Part shown: positions 1-9,189 of the stretch, piece by piece
Numbering within the stretch: the stretch's first letter is position 1
Layout: each line of letters begins with the position of its first letter
Notes under the pieces: generated by a model
Databases searched by the model: none
Told to the model about the DNA's origin: nothing
What the model saw: only the letters and a program-made list of their open reading frames with translations
Made by a program: the position numbers and the translations under genes
Source of the DNA: Emticicia fluvialis
Lineage (GTDB): Bacteria > Bacteroidota > Bacteroidia > Cytophagales > Spirosomataceae
Direction: 5' to 3'
DNA: 64,000 bases
Assembly: GCF_024793945.1 (NCBI RefSeq)
Contig: NZ_JANUSD010000006.1
Coordinates: forward strand, 1-64,000

Positions 1-57
1 TAAAGATACGCTGGGTCACCCAAATAAAAAATACAACTAATCATAAATGCTTGCTAG

Positions 58-420
58 TCAGTTAATTAAAAATATTTCCTGCAAAAATCCAAGCACTTTT
101 TGAAAAACCGAGGAAAACAGGAGACTAACAGCTTCATTTATTCTATCAGTTCGAAGTGTATTATTTTCAAAATGCAATTTTTCGGGAAACATCGAACTAA
201 TAACTTGCCGTTTCTTGTCAATATCTGCCGTTTCATAGATATAATCCAACTTTAAAAGATTGTCAATCCCTTTATCAAGCAGGTCTTTAATATTCATATT
301 ATTATCAGAAAGTCCGTTGAGTTTAGCTTCCAACTTTTCAACCTTACTGCTGTAATCGGACTTCATTTCTCTAAAATCTTCCGGTTCAATCTGTTTAGAG
401 GATAATAAGTCTCGGGTGTA
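58..420 (-). pseudogene. C-terminal fragment of a serine site-specific recombinase
   Basis: The reading frame is open from the stop at 58-60 back to 420, where two stop codons in a row close it; the first ATG is at 366. The peptide carries the helical tail typical of large serine recombinases of Bacteroidota mobile elements: a coiled-coil-like stretch (KVEKLEAKL) followed by the segment with FPEKLHFEN, RTDRINEA. The catalytic resolvase domain and the recombinase domain are absent, and nothing recognisable of them was seen upstream (421-494). It is therefore a dead remnant. It sits beside IS fragments at the edge of the CRISPR island and suggests that this flank was once a mobile element. Confidence 0.7.
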
Positions 421-494
421 TTATTACTTAGCTTCCATATCCTTTATTATATTTCAACAATTGTTTGGACTTGCTACCCTCAAGTGCACACTGA

Positions 495-839
495 GTTAAG
501 AGAAACTTTTATAACTTAACACTTAAGGCTGGAGAAAGAAGAGTATTAGACAAGGATATCAAAGTGATGAGCGTTGAACTGAGCAATAGCCGCACAGACC
601 TTGGTTCACTGGAAAAGGAATTGGATATTTCGTCGGTACTTTTATACCGCTGGCGCAGAGAATTGTCTGCCAAACAAAACGGTAGTTTCTCGGGTAATGG
701 AAAAGTTGTATTGAGCCAAAAGGAGCAGGAGTTAGCTCGTTTGAAAAAGGAAGATCGTGAAACCCAAATGGAGCGCGACATTCTAAAAAAGGCTGTAAGC
801 ATTTTCTCCAGGATAGATGGCAAATATTCGGGTTCCTAA
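495..839 (+). pseudogene. IS3-family transposase OrfA remnant
   Basis: The frame is open from 495 to the stop at 837-839, with GTG/ATG codons at 564 and 567. The product has the IS3 OrfA signature: a helix-turn-helix half (LEKELDISSVLLYRWRREL) and the leucine-zipper end with ELARLKKE, ERDILKKAVSIFS, DGKYSGS. The normal N-terminus of OrfA is replaced by unrelated residues, so the protein is probably not functional. The OrfB frame follows in the usual overlapping position. Confidence 0.8.
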
Positions 840-1430
840 AGAGCCATCGGAAGCTATTTTCCATTGAGAAAATGTGTAGGTTTTTTTAGGTAATCAGGAG
901 TGTTACACTTTGGGCTGAGCAATGGATTATAGCATACTGCCATTGAAACCCATGCTATTACAGAGAAAGTCAGGGTTATTCAAAGTAAAAGTAAACAATC
1001 TTACGAAAGTCCCAGAATCACTCATGAATTGCTTAAGTTGGATATAATGGTACCCTGTCCGATGGTTGCCAGACTGATGAAGAAAGCAAAAATAAGTAGC
1101 ATTGTTAAAAGAAAATTCCGTGTCACAACACATTCTGAGTACAAATACCCGGTTGTGGGAAATAAGCTTAACAGGCAATTCAAAGTGGACAAAATAGCCA
1201 CTGCTTAGGTATCTGACATCACCTGCATTAAGACGACCCAAGGCTGGTTATATCTCACCATCAAATTGGATTTAGCCGCCGGGAGAGTAATTGGGTGGGT
1301 ACTTAGTTCAACAATGAAAGCTATTGATACTGTGATACCTGCATGGAAAATGGCTCATAAAAACAGGAGTATTACAAGTGAATTAATTTTTCATCGCACG
1401 GGCGACCCCGTCAGATAAAGGGACAGAATA
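836..1430 (+). pseudogene. IS3-family transposase OrfB remnant, many frameshifts and stops
   Basis: No long frame survives, but pieces of an IS3 OrfB are readable in order across several frames: FLKSHRKLFSIEKMCRFF at the start, then SYESPRITHELLKLD (the HTH_21-like segment), then VSDITCIKTTQGWLYLT and LDLAAGRVIGW, which correspond to the first strands of the DDE (rve) catalytic core. The C-terminal third, including the last acidic residue, is missing, and the sequence runs into an IS481-type fragment. This is an old, degraded insertion. Confidence 0.75.
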
Positions 1431-1465
1431 TTGTGGCAATAGGTAGCAACAAGACCGGGTCATCG

Positions 1466-1889
1466 AAGCGATATCAATTATATTTAGCTACAGAAGATAT
1501 TGACCATACTAAAACTAAAGCAAAAAGTACTCAAACAAACGGTATTTGTGCCGCAGTGGAACTGAGCGTTTTCAACATACAATTCAGGATAAATTGTATG
1601 TGATAGCCTTTCCTAAAAAATGTATCATTCTTTATCAGAGCTACAAAAAGACTTAGATTCCTGGTTAAATCATTACAATACCCAGAGAACTCAGACAGGC
1701 AAATATTGCATTGGTAAAACACCAATGCAAACTTTTATAGATAGTTTACAGTTAGCTAAAGACAAACTATTGGACGAGGTCTTTAAAATAAAAACATTAG
1801 AAGACAATAAAAAAATGACTGAAGTGCCAATTCAGTCATCTAATCCAGAGTTTAACTGGAATGCTGTTAATATGCTATCAGACAGATAA
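1466..1889 (+). pseudogene. IS481-family transposase C-terminal remnant
   Basis: Reading with one frameshift near 1545-1615 gives the end of an IS481-type DDE transposase: YLATEDIDHTKTK, STQTNGIC, then ERFQHTIQDKLYVIAF and finally, in the open frame from 1620, YHSLSELQKDLDSWLNHYN with the family-typical GKTPMQTF tail. The N-terminal HTH and the first catalytic residues are missing. It directly follows the IS3 wreck, so two unrelated insertion sequences have decayed at the same place. Confidence 0.75.
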
Positions 1890-1931
1890 TTTTAGTACCC
1901 TTCTTTCAGTTTAAGTCTTATCTATTACAGA

Positions 1932-2513
1932 TCAAATTTCTCTGGACATTATTTTTCGAGTCAATAAAATTCGTATTTCACTTAAAAAGGCAGTAAATAT
2001 TCTGAGAAAAAGGTACTTTCTATTTGTACAAAGGATTTTAAACAGTTTTATTTTCCCAAAAACAGGCAAATCACTACAATACAATTGTATATTTAGCACC
2101 CTCTGCATTCGATTATTAAAAGCAGTTACTACACCTCCTCCAAGTATATATTTTTTTTTCGTTGCCCAGGCATCAAACAAAGCACGAATTAAAATCTGTA
2201 ATCTTTTAATTTGGCCGGTACACTTTTCAAAAAAAATAAAAGTAATTTCGGCACAATCGTCTTCTTTGTAGCCCTGTTTAAAAAGGTTTTCACGCTGGTC
2301 AGCAGTCAAAAAATCATAATACCTTAAACTAGGATTCCAATTGGTCGTTGATACTGCATAACCTCCCAGAAATTCTGCCTTAGCATTATAAAACAATCTT
2401 ACTTTGGCATTATTGAGGTAATCTAAACTCGTAGTGGTATTACCTGACGCTTTATCATAAGATTGTGCAAAAAATAAAACGTCTAATTGGTTTTCAGCTA
2501 ATTTACTCTTCAT
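1932..2513 (-). CDS. Uncharacterised protein (193 aa)
   Basis: I do not recognise this protein. It has no signal peptide. The middle contains LRYYDFLTADQRENLF and the glycine-rich segment KKYILGGGVVTAFNNRMQRVLN, a layout loosely reminiscent of small acyltransferases, but no diagnostic motif is present. The C-terminal 40 residues are hydrophobic and basic. The start at 2513 is preceded by an A-rich stretch. It stands alone between the IS fragments and a regulator-like gene on the same strand. It could be an island cargo gene or a fragment of a longer gene. Confidence 0.5.
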   Translation of the reverse strand: MKSKLAENQLDVLFFAQSYDKASGNTTTSLDYLNNAKVRLFYNAKAEFLGGYAVSTTNWNPSLRYYDFLTADQRENLFKQGYKEDDCAEITFIFFEKCTGQIKRLQILIRALFDAWATKKKYILGGGVVTAFNNRMQRVLNIQLYCSDLPVFGKIKLFKILCTNRKYLFLRIFTAFLSEIRILLTRKIMSREI

Positions 2514-2721
2514 TTTAAAAAAAAATTGATTACCAATTTTTTCAATGAGAGTCTAAGCCAATATTTATTTTATTTATTGCATTTTATGGTAAAACCATGA
2601 GTTAAATCACGCCCTATTTCATAAAAACTGACTCAAAATTAATGGTTTGTTCAATACTATCACAACTGCTTTAATGCGAATGGTTTCCTGATCAGCTCAG
2701 AGGTTTTTTTTGGGGATAAAA

Positions 2722-3561
2722 TTATACAAAACAGTTCTTTTTCATCAATATTGCGATGCTTTTAACACTTGCAATCTCAGGATCGTTGAAGAGTAGTTTC
2801 CCTTTTTTGATAATCCTCTTTTTTAGCGTATTGATTGTGCCAATTTGGTTTTTAAAAGCTGCTGCCAAATCAGAAGATTTCATCTCGGGATGATAGGCAA
2901 TTTTGCGAATAATTCTTATTTCCTGAACGCTAAAGAATATTTTATTTGTCTCAAAATATAAAGAAGCATTTTTGCGAAGCAAATCCTCTAAGTTAAACAT
3001 TTTGTCTCCTTTGGTATCTAAGATTCTAGGGAGTAACTCAGAACTTATATCTTCAAGATATGGGTTTGTAACTGTAAATTCATTAAAGTAATGTGTGAGT
3101 TCCTGCCGGTTTTTATCGTACCTCCATTGCCAAGGGCTTAAGGCCCGCTTGCATAAAACATAATGACCTTTTGCGTGTTTCAAAGCTATATCAACCACGT
3201 ATCTCTGTTCCCTGAAACCTACCCTAAAACCCTTATTGCTTACAATTTGAAAAGTTATTTGAGCTAAATGCGTTAAAAACTCTAAATAGCTAGGATGAAT
3301 AATGCTTAAATATTTTTCAAGACTAAAATCTTGTTCACTATATCCAAGCCATCTTTCAAGTCCATTGATATGCTCAAGTCGATTGTCATTAGCAGAGACA
3401 ACGAAAAAAAACTTTTCATGCCGTACTACTTCTTTCATTGACTCTATTTCCTGCTGCTGTTCTTCTATACTTACTGCTTCAGGCAGATCGTGATATTTCT
3501 TTCGGGTAATAGCCTTTTTAGCATTTTCAATCTGATGGTTTTGTGTTACCGGAGAGAGCAT
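2722..3561 (-). CDS. PAS-like sensor with C-terminal LuxR-type helix-turn-helix
   Basis: Residues about 50-170 look like a PAS fold: FFFVVSANDNRLEHINGLERWLGY fits the first strands, and the following segment places IHPSYLEFL where PAS domains have the 'hPdd' helix. Residues about 215-270 (FFSVQEIRIIRKIAYHPEM, SSDLAAAF, TINTLKKRI) fit a LuxR/GerE-type helix-turn-helix. It is probably a cytoplasmic one-component transcription regulator; its ligand and targets are unknown. It is divergent from the cas10 operon, so the 295-base gap holds both promoters, but nothing in the sequence shows that it controls CRISPR. Confidence 0.6.
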   Translation of the reverse strand: MLSPVTQNHQIENAKKAITRKKYHDLPEAVSIEEQQQEIESMKEVVRHEKFFFVVSANDNRLEHINGLERWLGYSEQDFSLEKYLSIIHPSYLEFLTHLAQITFQIVSNKGFRVGFREQRYVVDIALKHAKGHYVLCKRALSPWQWRYDKNRQELTHYFNEFTVTNPYLEDISSELLPRILDTKGDKMFNLEDLLRKNASLYFETNKIFFSVQEIRIIRKIAYHPEMKSSDLAAAFKNQIGTINTLKKRIIKKGKLLFNDPEIASVKSIAILMKKNCFV

Positions 3562-3856
3562 AGTTTTTTGTATCTAAGGTAGGTACAAAAATATAAAAAT
3601 TTAGAAAAATACTTGTTCCATTTAATAAGTTCTGGTTAACTTTAGGAGAGTGACAAAAAAGATATCTGCTAAATATACTTCTCTAAGATTGTTTAATTTC
3701 TGATAGAAATGATATTTGAGATTCGTTTATCTACCAAGGTTCGATTTCGGAGTTGAATTCTGATCCAAAATAAGAATACAAAAAAAGATTATAATATTCT
3801 CAGTAAAGTATAATCGCATATAATGCGCCAATAACAACACTAATATAAAAAAGTAA
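3562..3856. other. Intergenic region between the PAS/HTH gene and cas10
   Basis: This AT-rich gap separates two divergent genes. For the minus-strand gene there is a -7-like element (TATTTTTG, reverse complement of 3586-3593) without a clear -33 partner. On the plus strand upstream of cas10 I find no good TAnnTTTG match; the cas10 start at 3857 is preceded by an A-rich stretch (AAAAAAGTAA), which is usual for Bacteroidota translation starts. No long palindrome was noticed. Confidence 0.4.
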
Positions 3857-5365
3857 ATGAGCTATTTCTTATATGGAGCCAGTGTACAGGGCATACAGGA
3901 TTTTATATTCCAGACCAACAAACTTAAAGAAATTGGTGGAGCAAGTGAATTAGTGGAGCAAATATGTACCTCAGAATTCTTCAAAGAAGCAGGTATTGAT
4001 GCCAACGATGAGAATATTATCATCAATGCAGCCGGTAACATTAAATACCTTTTTAATGATGAAAACAAATGCCAGCAGTTAGTCAGAAAATTCCCAAGAG
4101 CTATTGCTGAATTTGCTCCGGGAATCACTATTAGCCAGGCCGTTTTTAAGCTTGAAAAGACCGGGAAACTTTCAGATGCCATCAACGCCCTGGAAGAAAG
4201 GCTAAAAGCTCAAAGGAACAACCCTCAAAGTCCGGTAGAGATAGGATTTATGGGGTTAGAAAGAGCACGTAGAACAGGTGGGGTAGGAAGAGAATATATT
4301 GAAAACGAAGTATATGATGCAAGTAGCAAAAAAAAGATTGATGCATTTGCTAAGTATAGAAAGCAATCTGACTCACTGAATTTAAAATCCTCCCCCAATT
4401 TATACCAAAAATTTTTTGGCGCTGACTTGGAAGTTAACAAGATTCCTTTTGATGTTAATCAAATAAATAAGGATTCCTCAAGCCCCTGGCTTGCTGTAAT
4501 ACACGCTGATGGAAACGGATTGGGTAAACTGGTACAGCGATTGAGTAGTAAATTAAAAGAGAAAGACACTGAAGTGGCAAAAAAAGCATTTGCAGTATTT
4601 TCAAGACAATTAGATGAGGCTACCCAAATCGCTGCTAAAACAGCCTTTAAAAATCTAAACTTAAATGCATCTAAAGAAGAAAAATATCCGATTCGGCCGA
4701 TTCTATTAGGAGGGGATGACATCACACTCATCATTAGGGCAGACTTAGCATTCGATTTCACTGTGAACTTTTTACAGGAGTTTGAATATCAGACACAAAA
4801 GCGACTGGCATTTCTGAGTACTGATTATGAGATAACCGAATTTAGAAATGGTCTAACAGCATGTGCAGGTATAGCTTACATAAAATACTCATACCCTATT
4901 CATTATGGCTTGCATCTGGCAGAAGAACTTACTAAAAAAGCAAAAAAAGCCTCGAAAAGTATCAAAGATCAGAAGTTGCCACCTTCAAGTATTTCATTTT
5001 ATAAAGTTCATTCTTCTTTTATTGAAGATATAGAAGAGATAGAAAAAAAGACATTGACTGCAGGCAATGTTAGGTTTGACTACGGCCCTTATTTTCTTAT
5101 GAGAACTAGTGAATTCCCGGAAGTTAAGGATTTATTAAAACTTTTAGCAGTATTAGATGAGCATAGAAATGATAAATCAAAAGGTGTTTCAAAGCTAAGG
5201 CAATGGATTTCAGAACTCTATAAAGCTGAATCAACTGCAGATTTTATGCTAAAACGGATAGGGGTGGTTGATGCTAATTTCTACAAGGAAATGGAATTAG
5301 ACAAGGCAATTGTGAATAATAAAACAATGATTTATGATGTACTACAACTATTCTCATTTTTATAA
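3857..5365 (+). CDS. cas10: Cas10, type III CRISPR signalling subunit without HD domain
   Basis: Cas10 is the large subunit of type III effector complexes and makes cyclic oligoadenylates when target RNA is bound. The protein starts directly with Palm1 (GASVQGIQDFIFQTNKLKEI followed by GGASELVEQ), so the N-terminal HD DNase is missing; at 502 aa it is far shorter than the 700-900 aa usual for HD-bearing forms. Palm2 carries IHADGNGLG (about 215-223) and an intact GGDD at 285-288 in LLGGDDITLII. I infer that it signals but does not cut DNA. It is the first gene of the operon; the next gene starts 3 bases after its stop. Confidence 0.93.
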   Translation: MSYFLYGASVQGIQDFIFQTNKLKEIGGASELVEQICTSEFFKEAGIDANDENIIINAAGNIKYLFNDENKCQQLVRKFPRAIAEFAPGITISQAVFKLEKTGKLSDAINALEERLKAQRNNPQSPVEIGFMGLERARRTGGVGREYIENEVYDASSKKKIDAFAKYRKQSDSLNLKSSPNLYQKFFGADLEVNKIPFDVNQINKDSSSPWLAVIHADGNGLGKLVQRLSSKLKEKDTEVAKKAFAVFSRQLDEATQIAAKTAFKNLNLNASKEEKYPIRPILLGGDDITLIIRADLAFDFTVNFLQEFEYQTQKRLAFLSTDYEITEFRNGLTACAGIAYIKYSYPIHYGLHLAEELTKKAKKASKSIKDQKLPPSSISFYKVHSSFIEDIEEIEKKTLTAGNVRFDYGPYFLMRTSEFPEVKDLLKLLAVLDEHRNDKSKGVSKLRQWISELYKAESTADFMLKRIGVVDANFYKEMELDKAIVNNKTMIYDVLQLFSFL

Positions 5366-5368
5366 GGT

Positions 5369-5917
5369 ATGCTAGAAATTCACTATAAAATTAATTTTCT
5401 GAGCGATTGGCACATTGGTTCCGGGCTTGCGGGTGGGCCAGAGGCTGATGCTATCGTTCTCAAAGATAAAGACTCTCTGCCATATATATCCGGCAAGACA
5501 ATCAAAGGGCTTCTTCGTGATACTTTAGAAGATTTAAAGGCGGTGAATAATCCGGAAATTGATATTGAACAGATTTTTGGTGGAAAAGACTCCAATTGTC
5601 GCTTCGTAATTAGCTTTTCGAATGCTGAGTTAGTTAATGGAGAAAAAACAGAAATCACCACTAATGAACTCAGTGAATTCCTGTATCGAAATATAGCCTC
5701 AACAGCCATTGAAAAAAGCGGAGTAGCTAAGCAAGGTGCCTTACGGGTAATGGAAGTATGTATTCCGCTAGAACTAACAGGTACTATTTCAAATATTAAA
5801 GACCTGGCAATGAAAGAAACGCTCCTGCAATGTTTGAAATGGGTAAGGCATTTGGGAGTAAACAGAAACAGAGGCCTTGGGCGATGCAAATTTACTGAGA
5901 TTCTAAAAACTGAATAA
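5369..5917 (+). CDS. cas7: Cas7-type RAMP backbone subunit (Csm3-like)
   Basis: A 182-aa single-RAMP protein expected to form the crRNA-binding backbone of the type III complex and to cut target RNA. The N-terminus has HIGSGLAGG, then EADAIVLKD, whose Asp lies where Csm3 proteins keep the catalytic Asp, then LPYISGKTIKGLLRD, the typical RAMP strand-helix. The C-terminus has the glycine-rich loop HLGVNRNRGLGRCKF. It is rather short for Csm3, which is common in III-D-like systems. It lies 3 bases after cas10 and 1 base before the next gene, so it is translationally coupled. Confidence 0.88.
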   Translation: MLEIHYKINFLSDWHIGSGLAGGPEADAIVLKDKDSLPYISGKTIKGLLRDTLEDLKAVNNPEIDIEQIFGGKDSNCRFVISFSNAELVNGEKTEITTNELSEFLYRNIASTAIEKSGVAKQGALRVMEVCIPLELTGTISNIKDLAMKETLLQCLKWVRHLGVNRNRGLGRCKFTEILKTE

Positions 5918-5918
5918 A

Positions 5919-7361
5919 ATGATTGAAATATTATATACCTGCACATTATTGACAGATATCGTTTTGAACTCAAAATTGGCTACTGAGGGCAATATGGAAA
6001 CCCTGGATTTTATTCCGGGAAGTAACTTCTTAGGCATTGTTGCTGATGGGATTTATACCAACCATAACCCAGATGCTTACGATGTTTTGCATTCTGATAA
6101 AGTTTTATTTGGAGATGCCCATATTTCCGATAAGCAAAATTTAAAAAGTTATGCCATGCCTTTGGCGCTGTTTAAAGAAAAGTCAGGCAAAGGTGAAATA
6201 TGTGTTCCGTATGCTATGAGTGAGGCTATTTTCGAAAAACTCAGAACTGATGGTATTCAGTTAAAGCAGGAACGCAAAGGATACCTTACTGAAACCGGAG
6301 TGCTTTTTAATGATGTCAAAAAGAATTTTGCTTTAAAATCGGCTCAGGATAGAGAAACCAGAGGTTCTTTAGACAGCCAGATGTTTGGGGTTAGTTCTTT
6401 AGAAAAAGGGCAGACTTTTACGTTTACTATTAAGTATGAGTCGAAGGATTTGCAGGAAAAGGTAGAAGCCTTTCTGAAAGGCCAAAAGCAAATCGGTAAA
6501 TCAAAAACAGCACAGTTTGGGCAAGTCTTCATTGAACCCATTGATAAGGCATCGACTGTAAACCAGATTCATAATGAAGGCTACCATGTAGTATATGCAG
6601 AAAGTAATCTCTGTTTCTTTAATGAATCAGGTCATCCCACATATCAACCCTCTACCAATGATTTAGGAATAGCTGGAGGTAAAATTTGCTGGAAAAAATC
6701 CCAGATTAGAACCTATACCTACTCACCATGGAATTTTAAAAGAAATACGCCTAATACCCAAAGACATTGTATTCTAAAAGGCTCAGTTTTCTATGTGGAG
6801 GGTGGTTCTATTAGTAATTCTGAAAATGTTGTTGGTGAATATACTAACGAGGGGCTTGGCAGGGTGTTGTATAATCCAGTTTTTTTAAAAGCCAAAAGTG
6901 ATGGATTATGGGATTTTAACTTAAGTGAGCCTGAGTTGGACAATGCAGATAAAAAGCCTGAAAAAGTTCCGATTAAATCCCTAATTGGGCTATATCTCAA
7001 ATCCCAAAAAGAAAAAAATAAAACGGAAAACGAAATCGCAAAAGCCGTGCATGACGCAGTTTATGGTAATACTGGTAATGATAACCCAAAAAATGTTAGT
7101 CCCAGTCAATGGGGTGCAATCCGAGCAGAAGCCTCAAAAAGCAGTTCGACCAATAAGTTATACCACTGGCTCTTTAGTGAGGATAGTGGTTTTGTAACTA
7201 ATGGTGTTTCTGCAAAAAAACATTGGAATAAAGATCGTAACAGAGAGAAACTTGAAGCAATAATTAAAGCTAATTGCCATTTGGGAACTGTATTCGTTGC
7301 CAGGTATGCTGAAGAAATGGCTAAAAAAGCATCAAAACCAAATAAAGAAGATGACGTATAA
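5919..7361 (+). CDS. csx10: Csx10-type RAMP protein (Cas5 role)
   Basis: Csx10 is the Cas5-like subunit characteristic of subtype III-D and is expected to hold the 5' handle of the crRNA. The N-terminal segment NSKLATEGNMETLDFIPGSN with FLGIVADGIY and the later LFGDAHISD match the family's opening strand-helix and 'FGDAH' pattern. Around residue 305-320 is the hallmark glycine loop EGLGRVLYNPVFL. The last 110 residues are a charged helical tail (KSQKEKNKTENEIAKA). At 480 aa it is of normal length. Its stop overlaps the start of the next gene by 11 bases. Confidence 0.82.
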   Translation: MIEILYTCTLLTDIVLNSKLATEGNMETLDFIPGSNFLGIVADGIYTNHNPDAYDVLHSDKVLFGDAHISDKQNLKSYAMPLALFKEKSGKGEICVPYAMSEAIFEKLRTDGIQLKQERKGYLTETGVLFNDVKKNFALKSAQDRETRGSLDSQMFGVSSLEKGQTFTFTIKYESKDLQEKVEAFLKGQKQIGKSKTAQFGQVFIEPIDKASTVNQIHNEGYHVVYAESNLCFFNESGHPTYQPSTNDLGIAGGKICWKKSQIRTYTYSPWNFKRNTPNTQRHCILKGSVFYVEGGSISNSENVVGEYTNEGLGRVLYNPVFLKAKSDGLWDFNLSEPELDNADKKPEKVPIKSLIGLYLKSQKEKNKTENEIAKAVHDAVYGNTGNDNPKNVSPSQWGAIRAEASKSSSTNKLYHWLFSEDSGFVTNGVSAKKHWNKDRNREKLEAIIKANCHLGTVFVARYAEEMAKKASKPNKEDDV

Positions 7362-8796
7362 TCATAGATATATTGCACGGATTATTCTGGAAGCTAAAAC
7401 AAGCCTTTTTGTTGGCTCGGGCGAGTCATCCTTGCTGAAGGATGCCATTGTTCAGAAAGACCATCTGGGCTTGCCGATGATTCAAGGTACCTCTTTAGCA
7501 GGCGTATTAAGCCATTCTTTTTTTGACCAGTATGATCTGGACAAATTTGATAAAGAAAAAGAAGAACTTATCAAACTATGGGGGTATCAGTTGCATGGTA
7601 AAGAAAAAGAAGCTTATCAAGCTTATTTCAAGGAGAATTACCCCGACATAAAAGAAGATAAAATACCTGCCGGCTATGGTTCAAGGTTTAAAATAAGCTC
7701 TGCTTATATGCTTTATGAAAAAGACAAGGTAGCCGAAGGCTTAGATAAAAGCGATATTGAGTCGGTCTTGTCAAAATTTGAAAGTCTGCCTGCAAGGCAA
7801 CATGTCAGGATTACAGATAAAGGTGTGTCAGACCCCCGTGGGTTATATAACCATGAAGTAGTCTATGCCGGAACCCGCTTTATTTTTGAAGTAGAACTGA
7901 TTGGTAACGAATGCGATAAAGATACCTGGACAGAGATGCTTAACCGCTTGTATCAACCTTCATTCAGATTGGGCCAGGGTTCCAGAAAAGGCTTTGGTAG
8001 TTTGCAAATTGAAAGAGTTGATCACAGAATTTATAACCTAACAATCGAAAAAGACTTCGAAGATTACCTGAACTTCGACCCATCATTTAATAAGCAGAAC
8101 GATGGACTTATAGAATTCAAAGCAACACAATCAGATAATTTATCAGGCTATACTCTTGAATTAAAGCCTGACAGTTTTTTTATTTTCAGTGAAGGGGCTG
8201 GTGATGCAGAAGTAAATAACCGCCCGGTTATGGAAGAAACTGTTGAGTATCATGAGAATGGGGGAATTTCATTCAATAATAAAACGCTGATACCTGCTTC
8301 TTCAATTAAAGGGGCGATAAGCCACAGAGTAGCATTTCATTATAACAAACTTCATAAAAGATGGGCCGGAACTGCTGAGGCAAAAACCAGCGATGACAAT
8401 GAAGCGGTAATAGCTTTGTTTGGCACTAAAAAGGACGATAAAGAAGGCCAGAGAGGATTCGTGATTATAAATGACATCTATTTCGATGAAGAAGTAATCA
8501 ATGACAAAATATTCAATCACGTCGCCATTGACCGCTTTACTGGTGGAGCGTTGGAAGGTGCTTTATTTTCAGAAAAAGTATCAGCATTTACATATAAAGA
8601 GGCAAGACTAAAAATTGAGATTTATTTGGAAAAAACCGATTTTGAGGATAGCCATATTATAAAGGCTCTGGAGTTAACTCTTGAAGATATTTGCAAAGGG
8701 CTTTTGCCGTTAGGTAGCATGATTACCAAAGGCCACGGTATTTTTACCGGTTTATTAAAAAAGGATAAAACAGAAATTTTCAATTATGAAGCTTAA
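7351..8796 (+). CDS. Double Cas7 RAMP fusion protein
   Basis: I take the ATG at 7351 because the 18 residues before it lie inside csx10 and the RAMP fold begins right after it. Two RAMP units are visible in the 481-aa protein. The first has TSLFVGSGESS, KDAIVQKD with the candidate catalytic Asp, GLPMIQGTSLAGVLSHSF, and the loop LGQGSRKGFGSLQI. The second begins near residue 255 (KPDSFFIFSEGAGDAEVNN), has LIPASSIKGAISHR, and ends with LGSMITKGHGIFTG. Tandem Cas7 fusions are a feature of III-D/III-E relatives. It overlaps the next gene by 11 bases. Confidence 0.85.
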   Translation: MTYNHRYIARIILEAKTSLFVGSGESSLLKDAIVQKDHLGLPMIQGTSLAGVLSHSFFDQYDLDKFDKEKEELIKLWGYQLHGKEKEAYQAYFKENYPDIKEDKIPAGYGSRFKISSAYMLYEKDKVAEGLDKSDIESVLSKFESLPARQHVRITDKGVSDPRGLYNHEVVYAGTRFIFEVELIGNECDKDTWTEMLNRLYQPSFRLGQGSRKGFGSLQIERVDHRIYNLTIEKDFEDYLNFDPSFNKQNDGLIEFKATQSDNLSGYTLELKPDSFFIFSEGAGDAEVNNRPVMEETVEYHENGGISFNNKTLIPASSIKGAISHRVAFHYNKLHKRWAGTAEAKTSDDNEAVIALFGTKKDDKEGQRGFVIINDIYFDEEVINDKIFNHVAIDRFTGGALEGALFSEKVSAFTYKEARLKIEIYLEKTDFEDSHIIKALELTLEDICKGLLPLGSMITKGHGIFTGLLKKDKTEIFNYEA

Positions 8797-9187
8797 CTTA
8801 CTAACAGATATCCCTGATTACCAATACGAAGGGTATGTGTGGATGTCAGACAAACAAAAACCGGAGGTATTCATGAATAAGCCATTTAATGCAAATGGAC
8901 ACCAGCAAAACCCATTCATTATTGAAGGATTATTGTGGGCTAAAAAAGAAAAGGTATCCATACATATCAGGCACACGGGTAAGTATCTAATCCATAAGTA
9001 TGAAATGAATGACCAAGACTTATCTGAGGATATTAATCAATATTTAGCCCATAAAATTGAAGGTATCAAAAAACTTAAGTTTAAACAAGTATGGGAGCCT
9101 GAGAAAGACCCTTTTTGTGAAGATATGGAAGTATTGAAAATGAAAGCGTTGGTATTTATCGGTTTTGAATCTGAAAACACTAAATAA
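8786..9187 (+). CDS. Small type III CRISPR-associated protein (resembles TIGR04423 family)
   Basis: This 133-aa protein sits between two RAMP genes, overlapping the upstream one and ending 2 bases before the downstream one, so it is surely part of the system. Features seen are YEGYVWMSDKQKPEV, an FIIEGLLW segment, and a mixed alpha/beta composition with no membrane segment or metal site. From memory it fits the small type III-associated family TIGR04423, whose function is unknown; this assignment is not verified. It is the only gene of small-subunit size in the operon, but it does not look like the all-helical Cas11. Confidence 0.65.
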   Translation: MKLNLLTDIPDYQYEGYVWMSDKQKPEVFMNKPFNANGHQQNPFIIEGLLWAKKEKVSIHIRHTGKYLIHKYEMNDQDLSEDINQYLAHKIEGIKKLKFKQVWEPEKDPFCEDMEVLKMKALVFIGFESENTK

Positions 9188-9189
9188 TT

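Noticed and set aside
2722..3561. PAS/HTH gene as dedicated regulator of the CRISPR operon
   Set aside because: Only the divergent position supports it; no shared binding site or CRISPR-linked motif was seen.
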